Shown here: positions 25,488-34,201 of the stretch, piece after piece | How positions within the stretch are numbered: the stretch's first letter is position 1 | Layout of the letters: every line of letters begins with the position of its first letter | Assembly (NCBI GenBank): GCA_030748415.1 | Contig: JASMMA010000007.1 | Span: forward strand, 22,501-86,500 | From: Planctomycetota bacterium | GTDB taxonomy: Bacteria > Planctomycetota > UBA1135 | Direction of reading: 5' to 3' | DNA length: 64,000 nucleotides | Program-made: the position numbers and the translations under genes | The notes under the pieces: generated by a model | What the model was told of the DNA's origin: nothing | Seen by the model: only the letters and a program-made list of their open reading frames with translations | Database searches by the model: none

Positions 25488-27495
25488 GTTTCTCTTGAAC
25501 AAGAGCGGGGTGCTCATCTCCAATCACAAGGAGGTAGGCGTCAACTTCGCCTTCAGAAACAGCACGACTCAGCCAAAGGAGGGCGCTGATTTCTCCTTGC
25601 TTTGCCAAAATATTTCCAATGGAGTCCTGGGCAGAAGAAGGAGCCTGTGTACCAACAGCCGCTCGAATTCTGGCTAGGATGTCTACATCTTGGCTGGCCT
25701 CTCCAATTCCCCAGTCACCTCGAATCAATAGAGCTTGTTCGGGTTCTCGATATTCCTGAAGAGCAACCTTAACGGAGCTCAACTCTTGGCGAAGCTGGTT
25801 GCTCCCAAATGCTGAAACATCATCAATGACCAAGATTTGAGGTCCCCGCCAATCCGGAGGCCGGTTTGGAGCAGGAAGATGCCCCATCTCCACCTTGCCC
25901 CAGCGCAAGGTCTTGGCTCCCGGAATGGGGCCGTCAAGCCTCGGTGTCGAGGTTCCGGAATGGAGTACTTCAGCCGATACAAATTCATTCAACTTTGAAA
26001 CGGCTTCCTTGATATTCATATCTGACATTTTGCTCCATGCAAAAAGGAACACCAAAATCAAGCCGAGCATTCTGATGGGCTGACGCTTTCTTGATGTCTT
26101 TTGAAAATTATTATCACTCCCCGATTCTTCCTGGGCTTTGTTGCCCATTCGGTGGATGGAAGGGCCCTCATGTCGCAGGGGTCGGTATTCCCGTAACGGC
26201 GATGGAGTTGCAGGTAGGTGCTGAGGGGGGTCCCCTCCCATGGAGGGGAGGTCCGCAGGTTTCAAGGCAAATGGGTCCCTGGCTTCAATCACCTTATGCA
26301 AATCCAAAAGCATTTCGCGGGCGGATGAGTACCGGCCGTGGAGTTCGGCCATAGACCGGCGAACGACCCACTGAAGCGCCTCGGGACAATGCTTATTGAC
26401 TTGACTCAATCCGCCATGAGCAGGAAAACTTCCCTCAACGGCTGAATACAAAACGGCACCTGCGCCATAAATATCAAAGCGAATAGCATCTACTTCGTTT
26501 ACTTTGGTGCCCTGCATGGACATACGCACCAGCTCCGGGTCTCGGAAGTATTCCGTGCCATGGGTTGTCAAAGTTGCAGAGGAGGCAAGAGGTGTCACCA
26601 AACCTAAATCAACTAAGTAAGCACGATCCTTGCAAACCACTAAATTTTCAGGCTTCACATCTTTATGCCAAAGTCCACCTTGGTGGAAGCGTTCCAAACC
26701 AAGAAGAAGGTCTGAAACATATTGCAAAAGTTGGCGAAGTTGCGGGGTTGGCAAACCCTCAGCGCCTGCCGCGGCATGGAGCCTCTTCGTTACTACAGAT
26801 AGATTGTCGCCCGGAACATAGGGCATGGAATACCAAAACCGATGCTCATCAATGCCGTGTTCAAGAACAAAGCCAAGTCGCTTGGCAGATTCCAGAGCGC
26901 GGTTTTCGCGCATGATTTGGGGTAAGCTTGGGCCGCCTGCTAGAGCAAAGGATTTCAAAACCACTTTCTTCACATGGGGAAAGCCTGCAGCCACCAATTG
27001 TCCTCTTTTCTCCTTGCTAGGTTTTGCTATAAAAAGCTCTGCTCCGGAACCACCGCTGGGCAAAGACCCAATAACCTCGTAATCTTCAAAGGCAGTCTGA
27101 GCAGCAGAGGCTGGAGAGTCCGCAGGAGGGGCAGATGCAACTTCTTCTTGAATCCTTTTCAAGGGCTTTGCACCAAACATCTGAAGCAGATTCCCAAGCA
27201 ATAGCCGCCAAAGAGTGGCGAAGGATGCATATAGTTCAGAAAGAAAGGCACGCCCAAAATGACGAGCCCGTGAGGAGTTCAACAAACAGGTATTCACTAA
27301 GAGAAGTGCTGTGAGACCCACCGAAGTAATTGCGTGACCCACAAGTCGAAAAACATCTCGAATCATTCGAAAGAAAAACCCAACAATTCGACTAACGACG
27401 AGGAAGAACAACTCCACCACCTTCGCTGCAAATAAGAGAGCGAACACCCCACCCACCAGGATGAGAAGAAAAGTAGCGAGAGACATTCCAAACAT
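25471..27495 (-). CDS. Membrane-bound Ser/Thr protein kinase (Hanks type)
   Basis: This 674-aa protein has two or three N-terminal membrane segments (about 5-50 and 55-75). A kinase domain follows at about 140-400 and another membrane segment near 475 (MLGLILVFLFAWS). The C-terminal ~180-residue domain is one I do not recognise (ILVIDDVSAFGSNQLRQEL, LWLSRAVSEGEVDAYLLVIGD). Kinase motifs: a degenerate glycine loop SGGSGAE, VVLKSF with the ATP Lys, HKDVKPEN for the catalytic loop (HRD as HKD) and DLG for DFG. Activity is likely but the loop changes are noted. It is the second gene after an ECF sigma factor (14-nt gap), a linkage known for planctomycete ECF-STK groups. Confidence 0.87.
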   Translation of the reverse strand: MFGMSLATFLLILVGGVFALLFAAKVVELFFLVVSRIVGFFFRMIRDVFRLVGHAITSVGLTALLLVNTCLLNSSRARHFGRAFLSELYASFATLWRLLLGNLLQMFGAKPLKRIQEEVASAPPADSPASAAQTAFEDYEVIGSLPSGGSGAELFIAKPSKEKRGQLVAAGFPHVKKVVLKSFALAGGPSLPQIMRENRALESAKRLGFVLEHGIDEHRFWYSMPYVPGDNLSVVTKRLHAAAGAEGLPTPQLRQLLQYVSDLLLGLERFHQGGLWHKDVKPENLVVCKDRAYLVDLGLVTPLASSATLTTHGTEYFRDPELVRMSMQGTKVNEVDAIRFDIYGAGAVLYSAVEGSFPAHGGLSQVNKHCPEALQWVVRRSMAELHGRYSSAREMLLDLHKVIEARDPFALKPADLPSMGGDPPQHLPATPSPLREYRPLRHEGPSIHRMGNKAQEESGSDNNFQKTSRKRQPIRMLGLILVFLFAWSKMSDMNIKEAVSKLNEFVSAEVLHSGTSTPRLDGPIPGAKTLRWGKVEMGHLPAPNRPPDWRGPQILVIDDVSAFGSNQLRQELSSVKVALQEYREPEQALLIRGDWGIGEASQDVDILARIRAAVGTQAPSSAQDSIGNILAKQGEISALLWLSRAVSEGEVDAYLLVIGDEHPALVQEKLKLGS

Positions 27496-27509
27496 GGCTG
27501 ATTGTTTGC

Positions 27510-28259
27510 TTAAAGGGAATCTTCTTGGGCGGTTCTTCGATACCTCTCCTGGCGCCGTATGACATCAGCGAGAGATTCGTCAAAGACCGTATCTGCCACT
27601 TTCTTGGGATTTGAATCGAGGCCCTTTCGTGAAGCCTCCTGAGTTTCTTCCTGAGTGAAAGAAAAGGTACCGACTGTCTCTTCAAGGCGCGCACGAACTC
27701 GATCTCGCGCCTTTGCCAGCCGCCTACTTACCGTGGGTTCACTCATACCTAAAGAATCAGCAACATCTTTTCCACTTTGACCATCTAAGACCCGGAGGCG
27801 GAAGATTTGAAAATCCAAAAAGTCAATCTCGCGTTCAACCTTACGAACAGCCGCCTCAACTTTGGAACGGAAGATTGCGGCCTCATAATCTTGGTCAGGT
27901 GCAGGCCCATCGGCTGGCCCGCTCCATGATTCTTCTAGAGTGGTCGTTTTTTGGCCCCCTCCTCGCTTAAGAGCGTTGCGGCGATCCAGTTCGTCGGTCA
28001 TGGTGTGCTTGGCGATGGTCAACAACCAAGTGGAAAAACGAGCACCCCTGCTGGGGTCGTGCCTATCAATGCACCTGGAGAGGGCCGCAAGGGTCTCCTG
28101 GGTGATGTCCTGGACTGTTTCCGGCCCAATCCACCCGTTCCCCCAACGGCCAATATGAGCCCTCAGAACGGGCCCAAAGGTCTCCCAGAGCTCGAACCAC
28201 GCGTCTGGGTCGTGCGTTTTGAGACGGCCAACAAAGCGGGTCGTGAGGTTGCTCAACAT
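27510..28259 (-). CDS. ECF-type RNA polymerase sigma factor with C-terminal extension
   Basis: This 249-aa protein has sigma region 2 at about 15-90 (TVQDITQETLAALSRCIDR, FSTWLLTIAKHTMTDELDRR) and region 4 at about 135-200 (IFRLRVLDGQSGKDVADSL, then the helix-turn-helix MSEPTVSRRLAKARDRVRAR). A ~50-residue charged tail beyond region 4 (SRKGLDSNPKKVADTVF...) is longer than in ordinary ECF factors. No anti-sigma gene is adjacent; instead a membrane Ser/Thr kinase follows after 14 nt, so phosphorylation may control it (inference). It is divergent from the coiled-coil protein, a candidate target. Confidence 0.9.
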   Translation of the reverse strand: MLSNLTTRFVGRLKTHDPDAWFELWETFGPVLRAHIGRWGNGWIGPETVQDITQETLAALSRCIDRHDPSRGARFSTWLLTIAKHTMTDELDRRNALKRGGGQKTTTLEESWSGPADGPAPDQDYEAAIFRSKVEAAVRKVEREIDFLDFQIFRLRVLDGQSGKDVADSLGMSEPTVSRRLAKARDRVRARLEETVGTFSFTQEETQEASRKGLDSNPKKVADTVFDESLADVIRRQERYRRTAQEDSL

Positions 28260-28393
28260 GCCACTATTCTGCCCTCTCTACGCGGGGGACAACTCAAGTA
28301 TTCATTCAGAATCTGAAATCTCCCCAACTCCTTTCCCAAATAAAGAGTAATCCGGGGCATTTCGTTCCGGAAACCCGCAAAACGGAGATACCC

Positions 28394-29239
28394 ATGAAGA
28401 CCCTTTTTCGCATTTTTTTGCTGGCGGCACTTGTCGCTACCGGCGCTGCCTTACTAGCGGGACCTGACCGAATTGGTGCCGCTGTCGAACAAGTCAAAAC
28501 AAAAATCGGAAGTGCCATTGACCAAAACATCGATGACCCAGTTGCCTTGCGCCGTCAACTTCGCACCTTGGAGCGCGAATATCCCGAGCGAATCGCAACA
28601 GTTCGAGGTGATTTGGCGGAACTACAAAACCAAATCCATCAACTCGAGCGCGACCAAAAAATTGCAGGACGAGTCATTGAGCTCGCACAAATGGATATTG
28701 ATGGCTTTCAAAATCGGCTTGCACAATCAGAACCAGGGAGGACTGCAAAACAAGCAGGCTTCTCTTCTGTCCCCCATCACACTTCACTTTCCAATTCGCA
28801 AAAAGGCCTTCGGTCTCGAATGGAACAAGCACAAAACACTGCTGTTTCTTACATGCAACGCGCCCAAGATGCTGAACGGGATTTGGGATACTTACGCCAA
28901 CAAGAAGAACGCATGATGGACTTGCTTGCTCAACTAGAAGGTGAGCATTCTCAATTCCGTTCCCAACTCATGCAGTTGGATCGTCAAGTGGATTCGGTTG
29001 CTCGAAACGAACGCCTCATTTCTTTGATGGAGAAACGACAAAGCACCCTTTCAGAACTTTCTAGGTACGACGCTGGCTCCTTAGACCAAGTACAAGGCAA
29101 GTTGGACCAGATCCGAGCGCGCCAAGAAGCCGAACTTGAAATGCTCGCGAATGCGGAGTACCAATCTTCTTACGAAAACCGGGCCCGCTTTGATTTAGAA
29201 ACAGAATCCTCTCCAAACGGGAATTGGGTTTCTTACTGA
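28394..29239 (+). CDS. Exported or membrane-anchored coiled-coil protein
   Basis: This 281-aa protein has an N-terminal signal or anchor (FRIFLLAALVATGAALLAG). Nearly the whole remaining chain is heptad-rich coiled coil (about 55-250, for example QLRTLEREYPERIATVRGDL and QNQIHQLERD), ending in SPNGNWVSY. It somewhat resembles PspA-like or stalk coiled coils, but no family motif is certain. A clear Shine-Dalgarno GGAG lies 7 nt before the ATG, unusual in this window. It is divergent from the ECF sigma gene and has its own terminator, so it is a candidate single-gene target of that sigma factor. Confidence 0.75.
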   Translation: MKTLFRIFLLAALVATGAALLAGPDRIGAAVEQVKTKIGSAIDQNIDDPVALRRQLRTLEREYPERIATVRGDLAELQNQIHQLERDQKIAGRVIELAQMDIDGFQNRLAQSEPGRTAKQAGFSSVPHHTSLSNSQKGLRSRMEQAQNTAVSYMQRAQDAERDLGYLRQQEERMMDLLAQLEGEHSQFRSQLMQLDRQVDSVARNERLISLMEKRQSTLSELSRYDAGSLDQVQGKLDQIRARQEAELEMLANAEYQSSYENRARFDLETESSPNGNWVSY

Positions 29240-29262
29240 GCCTTTCCTTTCCTCCGAACATC

Positions 29263-29294
29263 AATGACTCGGCCCTAAAGCCGAGTCATTTTTT
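29263..29294 (+). terminator. Intrinsic terminator of the coiled-coil gene
   Basis: AATGACTCGGC at 29263-29273 and GCCGAGTCATT at 29280-29290 form a perfect 11-bp stem with the loop CCTAAA. A run of T continues directly from the stem. It lies 24 nt after the stop of the coiled-coil gene. Confidence 0.9.
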
Positions 29295-29495
29295 GTTCCA
29301 TTTGTGTTCGTTCACAGAGAGAGCAACAGGCATTTATTAAAGCGGTATGCCTGTCTTAAAACCTGGAAACCTAATTGAACATTCGGGACTGCGTGGGACC
29401 CAAAGGAGTTTGAGAACCCCGTGGTTGGTATAAGCGGCTACCGTGAACTGCTGGACATTATTAGAGCCAATTTTAGAAATAGAAGAAAAAGGAAA

Positions 29496-31052
29496 CTAAA
29501 TTTGTTTTCCTGCAATGCGGCGGTGAATTACATTTACATTTGGCAAGCAATCTATGGGTGCAGAGAAAAGATCGCGGTCTAGGATTGCAAAGTCCGCCCA
29601 GTGCCCAGGAGACAACATTCCTAAACAGGAACCTTCGCCGGAGGCTTGTGCACACGAAACGGTACTCATTAAGAGGGCTTGCTCTAAGGAGAGGGCTTGG
29701 CTCGGATACCAGCCATCTGGATTGGACCCATCATTGGTCTGCCGAGCTACAGCAGCATGAAGGTTGAGCCAAGGTGAAGCTGGAGCAATCGGCCAATCAG
29801 TCCCTCCGGCAAGCAGGGCACCGCTCTTGATTAATCCGGCGAATGGAAAGCTTTGGCTTGCCCGTTTTTCTCCAAGGATTCCCTCAGCCCAGCGACCGTC
29901 ATCGCTTAGATGGATTGGCTGAACGCATGGAATAACGCCAAGCTCTGCAAATCGTGGCAAATCATCGGGATGAATGTGCTGGGCATGTTCCATTCGGTAA
30001 AAGCCCGGGCCGCACTCTTCAAACACATCCAGTGCTGTCCGGACGGCGGCATCTCCAATGGCGTGAACCAAAACCTTCAAATTTTCTTCGTTGCATTCTC
30101 TTACCTGACGAAGGAATTCTTCTCGCTGAGTCACAACGAGGCCACAATCACCGGGATGCCCCAAATACTCTTCCAACATCCATGCCGTGTTCGACCCAAT
30201 GGAGCCGTCTAGGAATATTTTCACCATGTCCCATTGAAGCCATTCATTTCCACGGCCATGTTTTTGAATATATGAGGCTAACTCTTTCCGCTCATGAACC
30301 GGAATGGCTACACGAAGTCGAATAGGAAATCCTCCCTCATCAAACAACTCTCGAAGTATGGGGAGTTGCTCCATGGGTAGCCACATATCGTGGGCACAGG
30401 TGATTCCAAGAGATGCCAAATGCTTTGCTCCAGATAGAAAATCCTGAGCCAATCTCTCCTTTGTGCGTTTGGGAGGACGGACTAACTCCATGGCAGTGTC
30501 TTTCAATATCCCGGTGGGCCGGCCTTGGGCATCCTTCACAATGCAACCGCCTGGAGGGTTCGGCGTTCTTTCATCAATCCCAGAAAGTTTCATAGTTTTC
30601 TTGTTCACCAAGGCCATATGCCCATCCGATCGTGCTAGGAAAACGGGGCGAGGTGCTTCCAACTTTTCCAGCCACTCCCAAGTCGGCAAATCCCCTCCCC
30701 ATAAGGTGTGATCCCAGCCCCGGCCTGTGAGCCAATCATCCGCTGGCAATAGGTCCCCATATTCTTTGATTCGACATTGAAATGCATCGCGATTGGATAC
30801 TTCGTTCAGTTGGATGCTCCTCAGAGTCATACCGCCTTCTGCAAGATGGAGATGAGCATCAATAATCCCAGGTATGGCCATGCCTCCATTGGGCACACAG
30901 ATTACTTCAGTGTTTCCATCAGAAATATCCCCCATTTTCTTTTTACCAACAGAAACGACTCGGCCCTCCTGAATAAAGACTGATTGGACCCATGGGCATT
31001 CTTGGTTTCCGGTCCAAATGCGACCCTCGGCACTGTTCAGCAGTACATTCAT
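29496..31052 (-). CDS. Amidohydrolase 3 family (YtcJ-like) metal-dependent hydrolase
   Basis: This 518-aa cytoplasmic amidohydrolase has the metal-site motif GIIDAHLHLAEGG near residue 65, followed by NEVSNRDAF, WLTGRGWDHTLWGG, TCAHDMW, KIFLDGSIGSNTAWM, LVHAIGDAAVRTALD, RMEHAQHIHPDDL and the C-terminal GGTDWPIAPASPW. These are the ordered marks of the YtcJ/exoenzyme-regulatory AepA group. Substrates of this group are mostly unknown amides. The ATG at 31052 overlaps the FG-GAP stop as TGATG; the TTG one codon earlier is less likely. Confidence 0.9.
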   Translation of the reverse strand: MNVLLNSAEGRIWTGNQECPWVQSVFIQEGRVVSVGKKKMGDISDGNTEVICVPNGGMAIPGIIDAHLHLAEGGMTLRSIQLNEVSNRDAFQCRIKEYGDLLPADDWLTGRGWDHTLWGGDLPTWEWLEKLEAPRPVFLARSDGHMALVNKKTMKLSGIDERTPNPPGGCIVKDAQGRPTGILKDTAMELVRPPKRTKERLAQDFLSGAKHLASLGITCAHDMWLPMEQLPILRELFDEGGFPIRLRVAIPVHERKELASYIQKHGRGNEWLQWDMVKIFLDGSIGSNTAWMLEEYLGHPGDCGLVVTQREEFLRQVRECNEENLKVLVHAIGDAAVRTALDVFEECGPGFYRMEHAQHIHPDDLPRFAELGVIPCVQPIHLSDDGRWAEGILGEKRASQSFPFAGLIKSGALLAGGTDWPIAPASPWLNLHAAVARQTNDGSNPDGWYPSQALSLEQALLMSTVSCAQASGEGSCLGMLSPGHWADFAILDRDLFSAPIDCLPNVNVIHRRIAGKQI

Positions 31053-32383
31053 CAAGACGAAACTAATTTAAATATGTAAACCTTGCCCGCTTTCGATTTT
31101 CCATTGATGGTTGCTCCAGGTTCACCCACAATGACTTCCGAAATTCCATCCCCATCCAGATCCCCTGCTGCACGGATGGATTGTGAGAACATATTTCTTC
31201 TTGGCCAACCACCAATACGAGCTAAAACAGAAAAGTCGCTGCCAGACCGAAGTTCTATGTAGCCACCGCTCATGGCACTCACGAGAAAGTCTCCCCTTCC
31301 ATCACCATTTACATCGCCCATCTTGGCAACAGAGTGTCCAAATCCAGCACCGGATTTTGCGCCCGGCATTTCTCCTCCCTTAAGGAGAGAGCCATCTTTT
31401 CCCGACAATGCAAGAACCATTCCTCGGTTGTCACTTTTTTTCGTACTTGGAGCATCCCAGAGTGGAGCTGATGCAAGTAAATCCGAATAACCGTCGCCAT
31501 TCAAATCCCCAGGGCTACAAACTTTTCGACCAAATGTAGGATTGTCTGTTTCATTTTGAGCAAAGGGATAATCAGTTGCAAACTTCCTCCAAAGCAATTC
31601 CCCATTCGTTCCGTTGAAGGCCGACACACTGCCCACGGATGGTTGGCGGCCTGGGTCTTTGCGGCGGGCAAAAAAGGAACCAACAGCAAAATCATCAACG
31701 CCATCACGGTTCATGTCACCCGAGTTACAGAGAGTCACTCCAAACATATCTTTGGGCCGTAACCCAGAAATCGTGCGCAACAGATTGCCTTTCTTTCCGG
31801 AATAAAGCCGGACATACCCTCTTCCGGTTTTATGAAGCCCATTTGGTTGGTAGCCCCCCACGAGGATTTCCTGCACCGAATCTCCATCCAAGTCAGAAAT
31901 AATTGCGAGCGATCGACCAAATTTGTCGTAAGCCTCATCGCCATGCCAAAGGTGGACCAGTTTTTGATCCTTTCCAGAGAAAACCCTGAGGCTGCCCCCT
32001 TCTTTCACTCTCGCACTCTCTTTGGTGGCGCTAATGGCTAAGTCAACAACGCCATCTCCGGTTACATCGCCAACTCCTATTGCAATCCTCCCAAAATTTG
32101 ACCCTTCATGCGGTCCGTAAAGCTTGAAAAGGAGTGCCCCATCTTTTCCACTCCGAAACTCAACCGAACCGACTTGCTCTCCTTCCTTTAAATCCCCAGG
32201 TCCAGCAAGGATGTAATCCCCAATTCCATCTTCATTTAAGTCACCACAATTATGTACATAGAAGCCTAAATTTTGGTTCTCAGTTTCCCCTTCGTGAGTT
32301 CGATATTCTTCAAACCGAAGAGGAGCTTTTTCTTCCTGCAAGGGAAAGGAAATCGTTAGGGCTAGAATTGTGGTTAGGACCAT
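31052..32383 (-). CDS. Secreted FG-GAP beta-propeller protein
   Basis: This 443-aa protein has a short signal peptide (MVLTTILALTISFPLQ). About seven FG-GAP blades follow with calcium loops such as DLNEDGIGDY, DVTGDGVVDL, DLDGDSVQEI, DMNRDGVDDF, DLNGDGYSDL, DVNGDGRGDF and DLDGDGISEV, which together would close one propeller. There is no extra C-terminal domain, in contrast with the 964-aa relative near the left edge. It is coupled to the amidohydrolase gene by TGATG, an unexpected pairing of an exported and a cytoplasmic protein. Confidence 0.85.
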   Translation of the reverse strand: MVLTTILALTISFPLQEEKAPLRFEEYRTHEGETENQNLGFYVHNCGDLNEDGIGDYILAGPGDLKEGEQVGSVEFRSGKDGALLFKLYGPHEGSNFGRIAIGVGDVTGDGVVDLAISATKESARVKEGGSLRVFSGKDQKLVHLWHGDEAYDKFGRSLAIISDLDGDSVQEILVGGYQPNGLHKTGRGYVRLYSGKKGNLLRTISGLRPKDMFGVTLCNSGDMNRDGVDDFAVGSFFARRKDPGRQPSVGSVSAFNGTNGELLWRKFATDYPFAQNETDNPTFGRKVCSPGDLNGDGYSDLLASAPLWDAPSTKKSDNRGMVLALSGKDGSLLKGGEMPGAKSGAGFGHSVAKMGDVNGDGRGDFLVSAMSGGYIELRSGSDFSVLARIGGWPRRNMFSQSIRAAGDLDGDGISEVIVGEPGATINGKSKAGKVYIFKLVSS

Positions 32384-32428
32384 GCCCTAGATTACACTAT
32401 TGCTCCTGTCATTTGCAGAGAAGTTGGA

Positions 32429-33916
32429 ATGTTCACGCGCCTCATTTTTGGTTTTGCGATTGCTCTTGCAATCCCTTTTCTCCCATGGGTTTCGGATCTC
32501 CCGGCTGAAGCCCGACTAACCACCTTTGTCGTCGCATTTACGGCATGGTGCTGGCTCACAAACACTCTCCCCCTTCCGGTCGCTTCACTTCTCCCCGCCT
32601 TTCTGCTCCCCATTACGGGTGTGTTGAGCGCTAGAGCTGTAGCCCCGCTCTATTTCCAGGACATTCTCATGCTTTTCCTGGGCGGTTTCATTCTGGCTCT
32701 TTCATTAGAACGCCACCAACTCCACAAACGATTTGCTTTGCGTGCGCTCACTCTATTTGGAGCTAAACCTCGAAAAGTGGTTTTAGGCTTCATGTTTGCG
32801 GCCGCATCATTGAGCATGTTTGTTAGCAATACGAGCACTGCGCTTCTGCTATTGCCTGTCGCGCTTGCAGTTCTGGATGGGTGCTCCGCGGAAAACCGCC
32901 ACCAACTATCTCCGCCCCTACTTCTTGGAATCGCGTATGCATGTTCCATTGGGGGTGTAGGAACTCCCATTGGCACAGCGCCTAATGCGGTATTATTGGG
33001 ACAACTTCTTGATCGGTTTCCTGATGCGCCGGTTATCCCCTTCGGCACCTGGATGCTTGGGACTCTGCCGTTTGTATTCGCTTTTCTTTTCTGCGCATGG
33101 TTCGTCCTTGTGCGCGTTGCATGGAAACTTCCTCATTATGCTTTTCCAGGCTTGAATGACTTGCGCTCCCAACGAATTTCTCAAGAAAAACGATCCAAAA
33201 ACCAAAACCGAGTTGCTTTTATTTTTGGCTTGGTTGCTTTTGCATGGATTACACGACAGGGCGCCAACTTTGGTTCTTTCTATATTCCAGGATGGCAACT
33301 CCTCCTTCCCGAATCGACCTCAGCTGCTATTTCCGATGCAACCGTTGCCTTAGGAGGTGTTCTTCTTCTCTTTGTAACGCCATCCGAAAGTGACGGCCCA
33401 CTCATGAAATGGGCAGATTGCAAAAACATACCCTGGGGAGTTCTACTTCTATTGGGAGGAGGATTCGCTTTAGCAAAGGCGTGCGAAACGAGTGGGCTAT
33501 CAGCTGCTGCCGGAGCTAGCTTGGGACAATTCGTTTCTTCCGTTAGCCCCCTCGAAGCCATCTTTTGCGTTTCACTTATGGTGACTTTCTTAACGGAAAT
33601 CACTTCGAATACGGCCACAATTAGCCTCATGCTTCCGCTTCTTTTTTCTACATGCCTCGCTGCTGACATTCACCCAATGCTCTTAGCAGTACCTGCTACT
33701 ATGGCGGTTTCTTGTGCTTTTATGTTGCCTGTGGCAACACCGCCCAACGCCATCCTCTTCGCAAGCGGTCAATTACGAATCAGCCAAATGGCTCGAGCGG
33801 GTCTTCTACTCAATATCTTGACCGCAGTCCTCGTCACATTCTTTGCTTACTTCTGGACCCTACCCACCTGGGGTTTCGACCTTTCAGAGATGCCAAAGTG
33901 GACCCTTGGACACTGA
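32429..33916 (+). CDS. DASS/SLC13-family anion:sodium symporter
   Basis: This 495-aa polytopic membrane protein has about 11-12 hydrophobic segments. The two SNT signature motifs are present, SNTSTALLLLPVALAVL and SNTATISLMLPLLF, each near a helical hairpin, with GTAPNAVLLG and TPPNAILFASG as the matching substrate and sodium loops. It should import di- or tricarboxylates or related anions with sodium. It is divergent from the FG-GAP gene (45 bp between starts). The last two codons and the TGA stop (33914-33916) lie inside the end of a REP-like element, so the natural 3' end of the gene was set by that insertion. Confidence 0.92.
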   Translation: MFTRLIFGFAIALAIPFLPWVSDLPAEARLTTFVVAFTAWCWLTNTLPLPVASLLPAFLLPITGVLSARAVAPLYFQDILMLFLGGFILALSLERHQLHKRFALRALTLFGAKPRKVVLGFMFAAASLSMFVSNTSTALLLLPVALAVLDGCSAENRHQLSPPLLLGIAYACSIGGVGTPIGTAPNAVLLGQLLDRFPDAPVIPFGTWMLGTLPFVFAFLFCAWFVLVRVAWKLPHYAFPGLNDLRSQRISQEKRSKNQNRVAFIFGLVAFAWITRQGANFGSFYIPGWQLLLPESTSAAISDATVALGGVLLLFVTPSESDGPLMKWADCKNIPWGVLLLLGGGFALAKACETSGLSAAAGASLGQFVSSVSPLEAIFCVSLMVTFLTEITSNTATISLMLPLLFSTCLAADIHPMLLAVPATMAVSCAFMLPVATPPNAILFASGQLRISQMARAGLLLNILTAVLVTFFAYFWTLPTWGFDLSEMPKWTLGH

Positions 33917-34073
33917 CCCTTTCCAATGGGTCACCCCTCTCTGCAAACCCAGCTCTGATCTGGCTTTAGGAAAGTAAAAGGGATCAGGTCACATCCTAGA
34001 CATTTTCCTTCTCTAAGGTCTTGGCCTAAAGGCACTTGCCTCAGGAGGTGACCCAGTGGATAGGGTCAGTGTC
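33909..34073. repeat. REP-like inverted-pair element, copy 2
   Basis: This 165-bp element has ends GACACTGACCC at 33909 and GGGTCAGTGTC ending at 34073. Each end is a TGACCC-N8-GGGTCA hairpin, and the outer ~27 bp of the two arms are near-identical inverted copies. Further in, GGCTTTAGG at about 33970 matches the complement of CCTAAAGGC at about 34026, so the whole unit could fold as one long imperfect hairpin. The interior is related to copy 1 at 9922-10084 in the same orientation but diverged. It overlaps the DASS stop codon and abuts the T-tract of the tRNA terminator. Confidence 0.8.
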
Positions 34074-34112
34074 AAAAAAGAGGAGCCGGTCCCGCTTGCG
34101 CAAGACCGGCTC
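34074..34112 (-). terminator. Intrinsic terminator of tRNA-fMet
   Basis: On the minus strand GAGCCGGTC (34112-34104) pairs with GACCGGCTC (34091-34083). The loop (34092-34103) contains the self-complementary TTGCGCAA, and CCTCTTTTTTG follows the stem. The T run (A run 34074-34079 on the plus strand) stops exactly where the REP-like element begins. Confidence 0.88.
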
Positions 34113-34118
34113 TTTATT

Positions 34119-34194
<76 letters not shown>

Positions 34195-34201
34195 TCATGT
34201 T

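Noticed and set aside
29326-29354. Inverted repeat ACAGGCAT/ATGCCTGT proposed as terminator of the amidohydrolase gene
   Set aside because: It has a 13-nt loop and no T-tract on either strand, and lies over 140 nt from the gene end.
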